NCBI GenBank assembly: GCA_018269075.1
Contig: JAFDVJ010000004.1
Span: forward strand, 186,001 to 250,000
Length of the DNA: 64,000 nucleotides
Reading direction: 5' to 3'
Source of the DNA: Acidobacteriota bacterium
GTDB taxonomy: Bacteria > Acidobacteriota > Blastocatellia > Pyrinomonadales > Pyrinomonadaceae
The notes under the pieces are model-generated. The model worked only from the letters and a program-made list of their open reading frames with translations, was not told where the DNA came from and did no database searches. Made by a program: the position numbers and the translations under genes. This document shows, one piece after another, positions 20,009 to 27,962 of this stretch. Position 1 is the first letter of the stretch; each line of letters opens with the position of its first letter.

Positions 20009-21526
20009 TTATCGGAAGCTCTGGGCAAACGAGTTGTAATATTCGACCGGCGCGCGATCGTCGGTCAGGGCGGGCAACGTTGGCTCGAACGGTAATCGGT
20101 AACGATTGTCCAGGAGTTTGGCGATACCGCCATCGAAATTTGGCGTTTGGAAACAACTTTGATATTTGCAGGCGACGATGATCAGGTTCTGAACTTCCCC
20201 GTCGGCGCGCTCGGGCCGGACTTTGAAAAGTCGGACCTCGGGGAAGACCGTTCGATACGCGGCGATTTCGGCGTTGACGAAACCCGAAGCCTTTCCCGTG
20301 ATCGCGCCGCCGACGTTGAAGATGACGACGCCGCCGGGTTTGAGGGTGCGGTCGATTTCGCGGACGGCTTCGATGGTCGTCAGCTGGAACGGGACCGAGA
20401 AGAGCGAACCGAAGGCGTCCATCAGGACGGCGTCGTACTGTCCGGCCGGCGCGCGGTTGAGAAAGACGCGGCCGTCTTCGTGGAAAACGGTCAGATCGGG
20501 AGAATCCGTCAGCCGAAAATATTGGCGGGCGATCGCGGTCATCTGCGGATCGATCTCGACGACGTCGATCCGCTTTCCGGGATAGGTTTTCAGGTAATCC
20601 TTCGGGAACGAATAACCGGCGCCGCCGATCAGCAGGACGCGCTCGAAATCGGGTTTGAAATGGCGGACGAGATGGTAGTATTTCGCGTATTCCGAGGCGA
20701 GCTCGTCCGAGTCGAGAAACATCTTCGACTGCACGAAATACGGATCGATCGCCATCGCCCGAAGCCGGCGGCCGCTCGTCTCGTCGGTCATCGTGAAAAC
20801 GCGGACGCGGTTGTATTCGGTGTCGATGTCGTGCAGATCGCTCGTTTTCAGAAGATAGTAATTCTGCAGCTCGGTCGTCAGGATGCCGAGCACGAAAATG
20901 ATCAAGATCGAGAGATTGGTCTTCGTCAGCGCGAACGGCGCGAGCAGGACCGAGAGGCCGATCAGACAAAAGCCGATCAGATACAGCGTCTTCGTGCTGC
21001 CGACGAACGGAATCAGCAGAAACCCGGCGAGAAAAGTCCCGAGAATGCTGCCGACGGTCGAGAGCGCGTACAAACGGCCGACGGTCTTTCCCGAATCTTC
21101 GAGCGCCCGCATCTTGAGCCTGACCGCGTAGGGCGTCACGAAACCGAGCAGCACGCTCGCCGGCGCGAACAACAGCAGCGCGGCGAGCAGCGATTTCAAT
21201 TCGAGGATCAGCGGGCTTTCGGCGATCAGCGCGAGCACGACGTCTTTGAAGAGGATCGTCGTCGCAAGCGCGCCGCCCGCGAGAAAGATCACCGAAGCGA
21301 GAATTTTCAGTTTCGGCTGGCGGTCGGCCGTCTTGCCGCCGAGCCAGTAGCCGAGGCTGAGCGCGCCGAGGATGACGCCGATCAGGCTCGTCCAGACATA
21401 GGTCGAGGTGCCGATATACGGCGCGAGCAGCCGCGAGCCGATGATCTCGAAGATCATCACGAGCGCGCCGCACATAAACACGGTGATTTCGAGGACGAAT
21501 TTCGGGCGCGGTCGGGGGTCGTTCAT
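20009..21526 (-). CDS. Membrane-fused spermidine-synthase-like methyltransferase-fold protein
   Basis: 505 residues. The N-terminal ~220 residues form about seven hydrophobic helices of the kind fused to many bacterial spermidine-synthase homologues. The C-terminal part has the nucleotide-binding block VLLIGGAGYSFPKDYL (298-312), VVEIDP (322-327) and VLMDAFGS (367-374), matching the aminopropyltransferase Rossmann core. Such fused proteins may transfer an aminopropyl group, but the substrate is unproven for membrane-fused forms. The gene precedes the TPR gene in reverse order and is probably downstream of it in the same minus-strand transcript (spacing 17 bp). The start is the ATG at 21526. 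Confidence 0.88.
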   Translation of the reverse strand: MNDPRPRPKFVLEITVFMCGALVMIFEIIGSRLLAPYIGTSTYVWTSLIGVILGALSLGYWLGGKTADRQPKLKILASVIFLAGGALATTILFKDVVLALIAESPLILELKSLLAALLLFAPASVLLGFVTPYAVRLKMRALEDSGKTVGRLYALSTVGSILGTFLAGFLLIPFVGSTKTLYLIGFCLIGLSVLLAPFALTKTNLSILIIFVLGILTTELQNYYLLKTSDLHDIDTEYNRVRVFTMTDETSGRRLRAMAIDPYFVQSKMFLDSDELASEYAKYYHLVRHFKPDFERVLLIGGAGYSFPKDYLKTYPGKRIDVVEIDPQMTAIARQYFRLTDSPDLTVFHEDGRVFLNRAPAGQYDAVLMDAFGSLFSVPFQLTTIEAVREIDRTLKPGGVVIFNVGGAITGKASGFVNAEIAAYRTVFPEVRLFKVRPERADGEVQNLIIVACKYQSCFQTPNFDGGIAKLLDNRYRLPFEPTLPALTDDRAPVEYYNSFAQSFR

Positions 21527-21543
21527 CGTAAAGTTCGGGCGGA

Positions 21544-22448
21544 CTATTTCCCGTTCAGCTCCTTCAGTTTCTCCCGCGCCTGCGCCCTGGCGTCGTCGTT
21601 CCCGTATTTGAGGACCGCTTCGTAATACTTGACGGCGTTCGGTTTATCCCCCTTTTGAAATAGCAGAAGGCGATGTTCGCGAGCACGATGTAATCGGTCG
21701 GGGCGAGCTTTTCGGCTTTGAGCAGCGGCGGCAGCGCGCGGTCGAAATCGTTCTGGATCATATACGAAACGCCGAGATTCGAGAGATTTTCGACGCTGTC
21801 GGGATAAAATTTGAGGACCGTCTCGGCGATCGTCCGGATGAACGCGCCGTAATCGCCCTCGGCGTCGAAGAGCTGCGCGACATAGTCCTGGATCGAAGAG
21901 AGCATAAACTTTTTCGGATTCTCGACCGGTTTGTCCTCCATCCAGAGCCACGCGTTGCGGTTGACGCCGGAATATTCCAGCGTTTTGACGATCTCGTCGG
22001 TGAATCGCCTGTAATCCTCGATCTGCCCGAGGGCGTAGGTCTTGCCGAAACGCATATCCAGCCGGTTCGGGAATTTCGCGATGCCCCGGTCGATATAAAC
22101 GAGCGCCCTGTCGAATTCCTCGCGCCGGAAGGAAACCTGACTGCCGAGATAAAAAACGGTCTTCGGATCGTCCGCCTTCGTCATCTTCAGCGAATCGCCC
22201 GGCGGCCGGTCGGCCGACATCGTCAGAAACTCCTGCCGGCCCTTGTTGATGAAATGGTTGAAATAAGCGACGTACAGCTCCGGGTCATCGGGCTTCGCCT
22301 TTTCCCAGGCTTCGAGCAGTTTGGCCTGCCCGGCGTAATCCTCCTTTTCGAACAGGACGTTAAACTCGGCGCGGTAATCCTTCTGAGCGAAACCTATTTG
22401 AACAAAAGCGGCGATCAAACAAGCGCAAAGCAGCCAGCGGCGATTCAT
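21544..22448 (-). pseudogene. Secreted TPR protein with a frameshift near its C-terminus
   Basis: The frame from the ATG at 22448 encodes a Sec signal (MNRRWLLCACLIAAFVQIGFA) and TPR-like repeats, then loses its repeat pattern after NIAFCYFK. The -1 frame continues with KGDKPNAVKYYEAVLKYG and a proper TPR end, stopping at 21544. The switch is at 21648-21656 on the plus strand, a C5 followed by T4 (A4G5 in the transcript). One extra A would restore a single open frame of about 301 residues. This is a sequencing slip or a real recent mutation; the rest of the gene looks intact. It sits between the acyl-CoA carboxylase and the spermidine-synthase-like gene, all on the minus strand. Confidence 0.8.
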
Positions 22449-22524
22449 CAGGCGGTGATCTCCTTTATTTCCAATTTTTCGAGGGCCATTTCCAATATAC
22501 GCCCGTTCGCGCGGATGTCAACGG

Positions 22525-24144
22525 TTAGAGCGCCCGGGGCAGGACGAACGCGCCGATGTGCGGGCGGCTCGTGTTGAGCGTCGTCCGGAGCGCCAGAACG
22601 AGCGCGTCGCGCAATGTTTCGGGCGTCACGATCGCGTCGAGCAGGCCGCGCGCGGCGGCGTGTTTGGCGTCGAGCTCGCGGTCGTAGGTCTGGCGCACTT
22701 TCTCCATCTCGGCGAGCAGCGCCGCGTCGGGCTCGCGGCCCTCTTTTTTCAATTTTTCGAGCTGCGTCCCGAAGATCGCCTGGACGGCCGAATCGCCCTC
22801 CATCACGCCCATCCGGCCGGTCGGCAGCGAGAAGATGAAGTCCGGGTCGAAGCCCTGCCCGGCCATCGCGTAATAGCCCGCGCCCGAGGCGTGGTTGATC
22901 GTCAGGACGAGTTTGGGCACCGGCGCGCAGGCCATCGCTTCGACAAAGCGGGCGCCGGCGCGGATGATGCCCGAATGCTCGGCGTCGGCCCCGACCATAA
23001 AGCCCGAAACGTCCTGCACGAAGAGGAGCGGCGTTTCGTGGCGGCTGCAGTTTTCGATGAAATAGGCGGTCTTTTCGGCCGATTCGGTGTAGACGATGCC
23101 GCCGAAACGCGGCGGCTTGCCGGCCTGCCCGCGGACCATTCCGCGCGAATTGGCGATCACGCCGACGAGGATGCCGCCGATCCGCGCCGTCCCGCAGATC
23201 ATCTCTTTGGCGAAATCCGCCTGAAACTCGTCGATCTCGCCCGCGTCGAGGATCGCATTCAAAACCTCGCGCATATCGTAGGGCGCACGGTGATCCTCCG
23301 GCAGCAGCTCGCCCAGTTTCGCGGGCGGATTGAGCGGCGGCCGGCTTTCCCGGACCGAGACGCGCGTTTCCTCTTTTTTCGGCAGCTCGGAGACGATCTC
23401 GCGGATCTTTTCGAGACATTCGCGGTCGTCACGGGTGCGGAAATGCGCGACGCCCGAGATCGCGTTATGCGTCAGCGCGCCGCCGAGCGTTTCGTTGTCG
23501 ATCGTCTGGCCGGTCGCGCCCTTGACGAGATTCGCGCCGCCGAGGCCCATAAACGAGGTCTTTTCGACCATCAGGATGACGTCCGAGAGCGCCGGCAGAT
23601 ACGCGCCGCCGGCGACGCACATCCCCATCACGGCCGCGATCTGCGGGACTTTCAGATAACGCCGCATAATCGAGTTGTAGTAAAAGATCCGGGCCGCGCC
23701 GTACTGACCCGGAAAAACGCCGCCCTGATACGGCAGGTTGACGCCCGCCGAATCGACGAGATAGACGATCGGCACGCGGTTCCGCATCGCGATCTCCTGC
23801 GCGCGGAGGATCTTTTTGATCGTCTCCGGGTACCACGCGCCGGCCTTGATCGTCGCGTCGTTGGCGACGACGACCGTTTCGCGCCCGTGTACCAGACCGA
23901 TCGAGGTGACGACGGCCGCCGCCGGCGCCTGGCCCTGATATTCGTCGTAGGCGACGAGCAGGCCGATTTCCTGCTGGTAGGCGTCCCGGTCGAAAAGCAG
24001 ATCGATCCGCTCGCGCGCGGTCAGCTTTCCCTGTTTGTGAATCTTCTCGATCTTTTCGGCGCCGCCGCCGAGCCGCAGTTTATGCTCGAGCCGCAGATAT
24101 TCTTCGGACAAGGCGGCGAGACGTGTTTTTTTTTCGGTTTTCAT
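22525..24144 (-). CDS. Acyl-CoA carboxylase carboxyltransferase (beta) subunit
   Basis: 539 residues. Crotonase-fold carboxyltransferase with the N-half ARERIDLLFD, then VDSAGVNLPYQ, AAVMGMCVAGGAY and SFMGLGGANLVKGATGQ, and the C-half GILVGVIANSRGMVRGQ and AGARFVEAMACAP. The Gly-rich oxyanion-hole blocks that bind biotin and acyl-CoA are visible in both halves. The length fits propionyl- and 3-methylcrotonyl-CoA carboxylase beta subunits. The biotin-carrying partner is not in the window. The mutase at 4325 makes a propionyl-CoA route plausible, but methylcrotonyl-CoA in leucine breakdown is equally possible from sequence alone. The TPR gene follows 77 bp downstream. Confidence 0.92.
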   Translation of the reverse strand: MKTEKKTRLAALSEEYLRLEHKLRLGGGAEKIEKIHKQGKLTARERIDLLFDRDAYQQEIGLLVAYDEYQGQAPAAAVVTSIGLVHGRETVVVANDATIKAGAWYPETIKKILRAQEIAMRNRVPIVYLVDSAGVNLPYQGGVFPGQYGAARIFYYNSIMRRYLKVPQIAAVMGMCVAGGAYLPALSDVILMVEKTSFMGLGGANLVKGATGQTIDNETLGGALTHNAISGVAHFRTRDDRECLEKIREIVSELPKKEETRVSVRESRPPLNPPAKLGELLPEDHRAPYDMREVLNAILDAGEIDEFQADFAKEMICGTARIGGILVGVIANSRGMVRGQAGKPPRFGGIVYTESAEKTAYFIENCSRHETPLLFVQDVSGFMVGADAEHSGIIRAGARFVEAMACAPVPKLVLTINHASGAGYYAMAGQGFDPDFIFSLPTGRMGVMEGDSAVQAIFGTQLEKLKKEGREPDAALLAEMEKVRQTYDRELDAKHAAARGLLDAIVTPETLRDALVLALRTTLNTSRPHIGAFVLPRAL

Positions 24145-24299
24145 CAGGACTTTTATGGATTTTGATTATACTTCGAAAAGTTTTTCTTTGGTGTTTTTAA
24201 AATATCACAAGATTTTTTGCCCCGGAAATGGCGGCCGCCGTTTACTGCCGATTTGACGCTGTCGGCCGACTAACCTACCATTTCAAAAGATTTGATTTT

Positions 24300-25034
24300 A
24301 TGATTTGCCGAAAATGTCAGGCTCAGGTCGACGACGACCTGATTTTTTGCACCAACTGCGGGGCGCGGCTCTACGAGGCGACGGCCGAAAATCCGACCGT
24401 TCTGCTGACCGACGCGGCGGGCGCGCTGCCGACCGCCGAAACCGTCGTCGCGAAACGGCCTTCGCGGCTCAAATGGATCGCGCTGATCGTCGCGCTCGTC
24501 GCGATCCCGGCGTCGCTCTTCGGCGTTTACCTGCTCGTCAGTCAATCGCGAAACGGTCCGCCGGCCAACGCCGCGAACAAGCCGAAAACGCCGGCCGCCT
24601 CGCCGTCGGCAAAGACGAGCCCGAACCAGAACCAGACCGCGAACAAACCGGCGACCGACGCCAACGCTTCCAACGCCAACGCGAATTCCTGGGCCGACGA
24701 GAAAAATCCGCCGAAACAAAAGACCGAGATCATGAACGAGCGGATCGAGATCGCGCCCGGCGAGCATTACGCGCGCCCGTTCAAAGTGACGGCCAAAACC
24801 GCCGTCTTCAAGGGCAAAGCGACGGTTCTGCGGGGCGACGCGGTCGATTGTCTGGTCTATTCCCAAAAAGCCTTCGACGAGGAATTTCCCGACGACACCT
24901 ACAAGGAATTCGGTTTCGGCGTCTCGAAATCCGAAGAGACCGAACAGACGATGGTCACCGGCTCCTACGTTTTGGTCTTCGTCAACAACGGCGAAAAAGC
25001 GGTCACGGTGCAGGGCAGTTTTTCGATCGAGTAG
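24300..25034 (+). CDS. Zinc-ribbon, single-pass membrane protein
   Basis: 244 residues from the ATG at 24300; an earlier in-frame start at 24228 adds a tail that splits the zinc ribbon from the N-terminus. A cytoplasmic zinc ribbon (Cys3, Cys6, Cys17, Cys20) comes first, then one transmembrane helix (about 58-81, LKWIALIVALVAIPASLFGV), then an Asn/Ala/Pro-rich linker and an external beta-rich domain (about 155-244) with HYARPFKVTAKTAVF and TGSYVLVFVNN. It is therefore a bitopic protein with the C-terminus outside the cytoplasm. I do not recognise the external domain. It may be a sensor or scaffold. Confidence 0.7.
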   Translation: MICRKCQAQVDDDLIFCTNCGARLYEATAENPTVLLTDAAGALPTAETVVAKRPSRLKWIALIVALVAIPASLFGVYLLVSQSRNGPPANAANKPKTPAASPSAKTSPNQNQTANKPATDANASNANANSWADEKNPPKQKTEIMNERIEIAPGEHYARPFKVTAKTAVFKGKATVLRGDAVDCLVYSQKAFDEEFPDDTYKEFGFGVSKSEETEQTMVTGSYVLVFVNNGEKAVTVQGSFSIE

Positions 25035-25044
25035 ATATTTTAAA

Positions 25045-25189
25045 AGCAGAGGCGCAAAGGCGCGAAGGCGCAGAGATTTTTATAATGGGTTTCAAATGCC
25101 GGACACTTTTCTTTCAAACGAAAAGTCACCCCATCGAAACCGATTGTAAAAAATCTTTGCGCCTTCGCGTCTTCGCGGCTTCGCGTTAA
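25045..25189. repeat. Iterated-word hairpin element, family A copy 3
   Basis: Left arm 25045-25076 (ggcgcaaa, ggcgcgaa words) and right arm about 25154-25189 with inverted words. The arms match copies 1 and 2, but the interior (tgggtttcaaatgccgg onward) is different. It fills the spacer between two convergent genes and ends one base before the ATP-grasp stop codon. Confidence 0.88.
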
Positions 25190-25190
25190 A

Positions 25191-26552
25191 TCAGCCGTTC
25201 TTCTCTTTGATGATCAGCGTCGGCACCATTCCGCCGCCGCTCGAGACGTTGGCGAGCTCGGTCGTCGAGAGCCGGGTGAAGGCCGAGCCGACCTTGCCGA
25301 AATAGAGCAGCGGATCGAGATCGACGAGCTGTTCGAGAAATTCGAAGCGGTTTTCCTCGCCGAAGAGCATCGGAAACGATTCCTTCGACGTTTCGACGCG
25401 TTCCTGGACCAGATAATCACCGTCGACGAGCGCGACCTTCATCGCCTCTTCCCATTCGGCCTCGGTCGAGACCCAGCCGATGTAGATGCCGTGGCCGCCG
25501 TAATCGTCGTTCGGTTTGAGGACGAGCTTCGATTTATTGGCGCGCGTCCAATCGACGAGATCGATCTCCGCGCCGTGATTGACGGTCTTTTCCTCGCGGA
25601 ACTTGCGCGTCCACGGGATGTGCGCGTGAATCGCCCGCAGCTCCTCATCGTTGAAGAGATGCGCGTATTTTTCGTTCGTGAGCACGGCGAAGACCGCTTT
25701 TTTATGGATCAGCTTCGAGCGGAAGCTGTTGACCATACAGACCGCGCCGGCGCGGTAGGCGTCGACGAGCGCCGGGTATTTTTCCATAATCGGCAGGTAT
25801 TCGTTGACGAGCAGGCGTTTGTAGACGATGTCGATCGCGACGCCTTTGGTATAGAGCCGCTCGCCGTCGAATTCGAGCTCGTCCGGCGAGGTGATCAGCG
25901 CCGTGCAGCCGTTGGCCTCGAAAAAGTCCCGGAACAGCTCGAATTCCTGCTGCGTCGGCAGGTCGCGCAGATCGACGATCGCGATCACCGGCCGTTGTTC
26001 GGGTTTCCGGCCGAGATATTCCTCGTAGGCGCGGAGCAGCACGTCGAGCAGTTTCGATCGGCCTTCGAGGCGCCGGACCTCGTAGCGCTCGGCGAATTTC
26101 TTCATCACCGGGAGCTCGAGAAAGATGTCGGTCGCCGAATCGGCGTAGGCGATGCCGGCCGGCGATTCGCCGTTGAGCTCGACGTAGGAATAGGCGTTGT
26201 CGGTCAGAAACGAATCGAGCCGCGCGGTCGGCGAGACGGTCCGGTATTTCGGATCGATCGCGACGAGATCCTTTTCGATCTCGGTGACGCCGAGTTCGTC
26301 GAGCAGTTCGTCGCTCTCGACGGCCGCGTCCTTGACCTTCTGGAGCGCCGACCAGACGGTTTCGCAGATGCCGCAGACCCGCGTCCAGTCGGCTTCGGCG
26401 ACGAAGTGCGGCCGCAGGTACGGCGTCAGGCGGCGCCCGCCGAAGATCAGGCGTGCGCGCTCCAGTCCCTCGTCGAGCTCGCGGCGCGACGCCTCGGCCA
26501 GCTCCGCGTCTTCAAGCAGTTCGTGATAATAGGCAACGGCTTTTTTTAACAT
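25191..26552 (-). CDS. Circularly permuted ATP-grasp protein
   Basis: 453 residues from the ATG at 26552, chosen because the next upstream in-frame start (26603) lies inside a repeat array. The nucleotide-binding block KLVLKPNDDYGGHGIYIGW is near residue 340. YVELNGESPAG, VIAIVDLRDLP and CMVNSFRSKLIHKKAVFAVL complete the permuted ATP-grasp pattern. The family (CP-ATP-grasp, including glutathionylspermidine-synthase-like enzymes) ligates carboxyl to amino groups using ATP. The substrates are unknown. No peptide-ligase partner such as an alpha-E protein or transglutaminase is adjacent, so this does not look like the common CP-ATP-grasp cluster. Confidence 0.82.
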   Translation of the reverse strand: MLKKAVAYYHELLEDAELAEASRRELDEGLERARLIFGGRRLTPYLRPHFVAEADWTRVCGICETVWSALQKVKDAAVESDELLDELGVTEIEKDLVAIDPKYRTVSPTARLDSFLTDNAYSYVELNGESPAGIAYADSATDIFLELPVMKKFAERYEVRRLEGRSKLLDVLLRAYEEYLGRKPEQRPVIAIVDLRDLPTQQEFELFRDFFEANGCTALITSPDELEFDGERLYTKGVAIDIVYKRLLVNEYLPIMEKYPALVDAYRAGAVCMVNSFRSKLIHKKAVFAVLTNEKYAHLFNDEELRAIHAHIPWTRKFREEKTVNHGAEIDLVDWTRANKSKLVLKPNDDYGGHGIYIGWVSTEAEWEEAMKVALVDGDYLVQERVETSKESFPMLFGEENRFEFLEQLVDLDPLLYFGKVGSAFTRLSTTELANVSSGGGMVPTLIIKEKNG

Positions 26553-26560
26553 AATTTTTG

Positions 26561-26639
26561 GAGTGGAGAGCGGAGAGTGGAGAGCGGAGAGTCGGAAGAT
26601 CATTTTCTCTCGACTCTCGACTCTCGACTCTCGACTCGT
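26561..26639. repeat. Iterated-word hairpin element, family D (heptad GGAGAGT)
   Basis: Left arm of ggagagt/ggagagc words (26561-26596) and right arm of ctcgact words (about 26606-26637). It occupies almost the whole spacer between the ATP-grasp start (26552) and the EVE-protein stop (26640). Confidence 0.9.
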
Positions 26640-27038
26640 TTATTTCGAAAGCTCTATGATCTTACGAAACTCGGCGTCCGTCAACGGCATCACGCTGAGG
26701 CGCGACTGTTTGATGAGCGCGATGTTGTCGAGCTCCGGTTCGGCCTTGATCCGGTCGAGCGTGACGCCGGTTTCGAATTTTTCGACCGGTTTGAGCTCGA
26801 CGGCGATCCATTTTTCGTCGGTCGGGTCGGGAAATTCCTCGCGCGAGACCGCGGCCAGCCCGACGACTCGTTTTTCCGAAACCGAATGGTAAAACAGGAC
26901 CGGATCGCCCGTCTTCATCTCGCGCAGGTTGTTCCGCGCCTGAAAATTGCGGACGCCCGTCCAGTCGGTCCGGCCGTCCCTGATCAAATCGTCGAATGAA
27001 TACGCTTCGGGTTCCTGCTTAACGAGCCAATGTTTCAT
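26640..27038 (-). CDS. EVE-domain protein
   Basis: 132 residues, a single EVE domain. Landmarks are HWLVKQEPEAYSFDDL at the N-terminus, WTGVRNFQARNNLR, GDPVLFYHSV and the C-terminal SVMPLTDAEFRKI. EVE proteins are small PUA-like domains that in bacteria and eukaryotes are thought to read modified bases; which base this one binds is not known. The start codon lies only 2 bases from a repeat array, and no Shine-Dalgarno is visible on the transcript. It is followed by the ATP-grasp gene in the same direction, and functional linkage is unclear. Confidence 0.92.
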   Translation of the reverse strand: MKHWLVKQEPEAYSFDDLIRDGRTDWTGVRNFQARNNLREMKTGDPVLFYHSVSEKRVVGLAAVSREEFPDPTDEKWIAVELKPVEKFETGVTLDRIKAEPELDNIALIKQSRLSVMPLTDAEFRKIIELSK

Positions 27039-27040
27039 AA

Positions 27041-27171
27041 GTTTAGGAAGTTCGGGAAGTTCGGGAAGTTTGGGAAGCTGGTCCGCTGGCGGGAATTTCG
27101 TTTTTTTTTCGGTCGATCGGAAACGTCGCTCAATCTCGGTTTCTTCCCAAACTTCCCAAACTTCCCAAACT
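27041..27171. repeat. Iterated-word hairpin element, family E copy 2
   Basis: Left arm 27041-27077 (gttcgggaa, gtttgggaa words), right arm 27143-27171 (cttcccaaa words). It spans the spacer from the EVE start codon to 4 bases before the stop codon of the next minus-strand gene. Confidence 0.9.
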
Positions 27172-27174
27172 GTC

Positions 27175-27765
27175 TTAACTTTTCTTCTGCGCCTGAGCGG
27201 CTTTTTTATTGAGCCATTTCGCCCACCGTTCGATGTACGGCCGGAGCGGTTTGAACAGTTTGGCGCGGAAGGAGTTTTCGTTCTGCTTTTCGCCCCACGA
27301 CTTCAGATTTTTCTCGGCGTACTGCCGGATCTGCGGTTCGAGATTCTGCTTCTTGACCGAATGCCGGAGCGTAAAGTAATAATGCTGGCCGACGAGCGAA
27401 AAGATCAGGCCGGCGAGATTGCTTTTGAAGGACTGCTTGGCCATAAAGCGGGCCGCGAATTTGTCGGTGGGCTTCAGGAGCGCGCCCATCGAGAGCTCCA
27501 TAAAGGCGTTCTGGTTGCCCATTTTCGGATGGTACAGGCCGGGCAGATCGCCCTTCACGGGAACTTCCATTTTCTGCAGACGCGGGTCGTTGATGTAATC
27601 GACGAGCTTGACCTTTTCGAGCCCGCGGACGTGTTCGGCCGGCAGATAATCGAGCGCTTTGTAGATCATCTCCTCGGTGTCCTTCGGCAGTTCGAAGGAT
27701 GCCTGATTCTCGATCTTTAATTTCGATGCTTTGGCGGGTTTCAGGCCCGCGGTTTGTATTGCCAT
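27175..27765 (-). CDS. Conserved-looking cytoplasmic protein, unknown
   Basis: 196 residues, predicted soluble, with no signal peptide. A helix-rich protein with a hydrophobic middle stretch (FKSNLAGLIFSLVGQHYYF) that could be a membrane-associated helix, and a basic C-terminal helix (RAKLFKPLRPYIERWAKWLNKKAAQAQKK). The N-terminal part holds the block ALDYLPAEHVRGLEKV. I do not recognise the family. The start at 27765 has no clear alternative. The nearest genes on the same strand are the EVE-domain gene downstream and a secreted protein gene upstream, each separated from it by a repeat array. Confidence 0.65.
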   Translation of the reverse strand: MAIQTAGLKPAKASKLKIENQASFELPKDTEEMIYKALDYLPAEHVRGLEKVKLVDYINDPRLQKMEVPVKGDLPGLYHPKMGNQNAFMELSMGALLKPTDKFAARFMAKQSFKSNLAGLIFSLVGQHYYFTLRHSVKKQNLEPQIRQYAEKNLKSWGEKQNENSFRAKLFKPLRPYIERWAKWLNKKAAQAQKKS

Positions 27766-27826
27766 AAATTTGCGTGGATCAAAAAGAGATTATATTAATT
27801 CTTTTCGATACCCGCAAACGGATGGC

Positions 27827-27958
27827 GGATTTCGGATTTCGGATTGCGGATTGCGGATTTGCTGAATGCCGCCGGTTTTGCTCAACGAGAGAGTTTGTCA
27901 GCAAAACGGACGATGGCAAACAGACCAATCCGAAATCCGAAATCCGAAATCCGAAATC
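27827..27958. repeat. Iterated-word hairpin element, family B copy 1 (heptad AAATCCG)
   Basis: Left arm of ggatttc words from 27827, with the variants ggattgc; right arm of aaatccg words 27927-27958. The right arm is entered by cagaccaatccg, the same lead-in as the copy at 49390. It ends 4 bases before the stop codon of the next minus-strand gene. Confidence 0.92.
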
Positions 27959-27962
27959 GTCT

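Noticed and set aside
21544..21951. Programmed -1 frameshifting in the TPR gene
   Set aside because: The zero-frame codons at the A4G5 run do not form a canonical slippery heptamer with both tRNAs able to re-pair, and no downstream stimulator is evident; error or mutation is simpler.
22525..24144. A specific name (propionyl- versus methylcrotonyl-CoA carboxylase) for the carboxyltransferase
   Set aside because: The visible motifs are common to both, and the biotin subunit that would help is not in the window.
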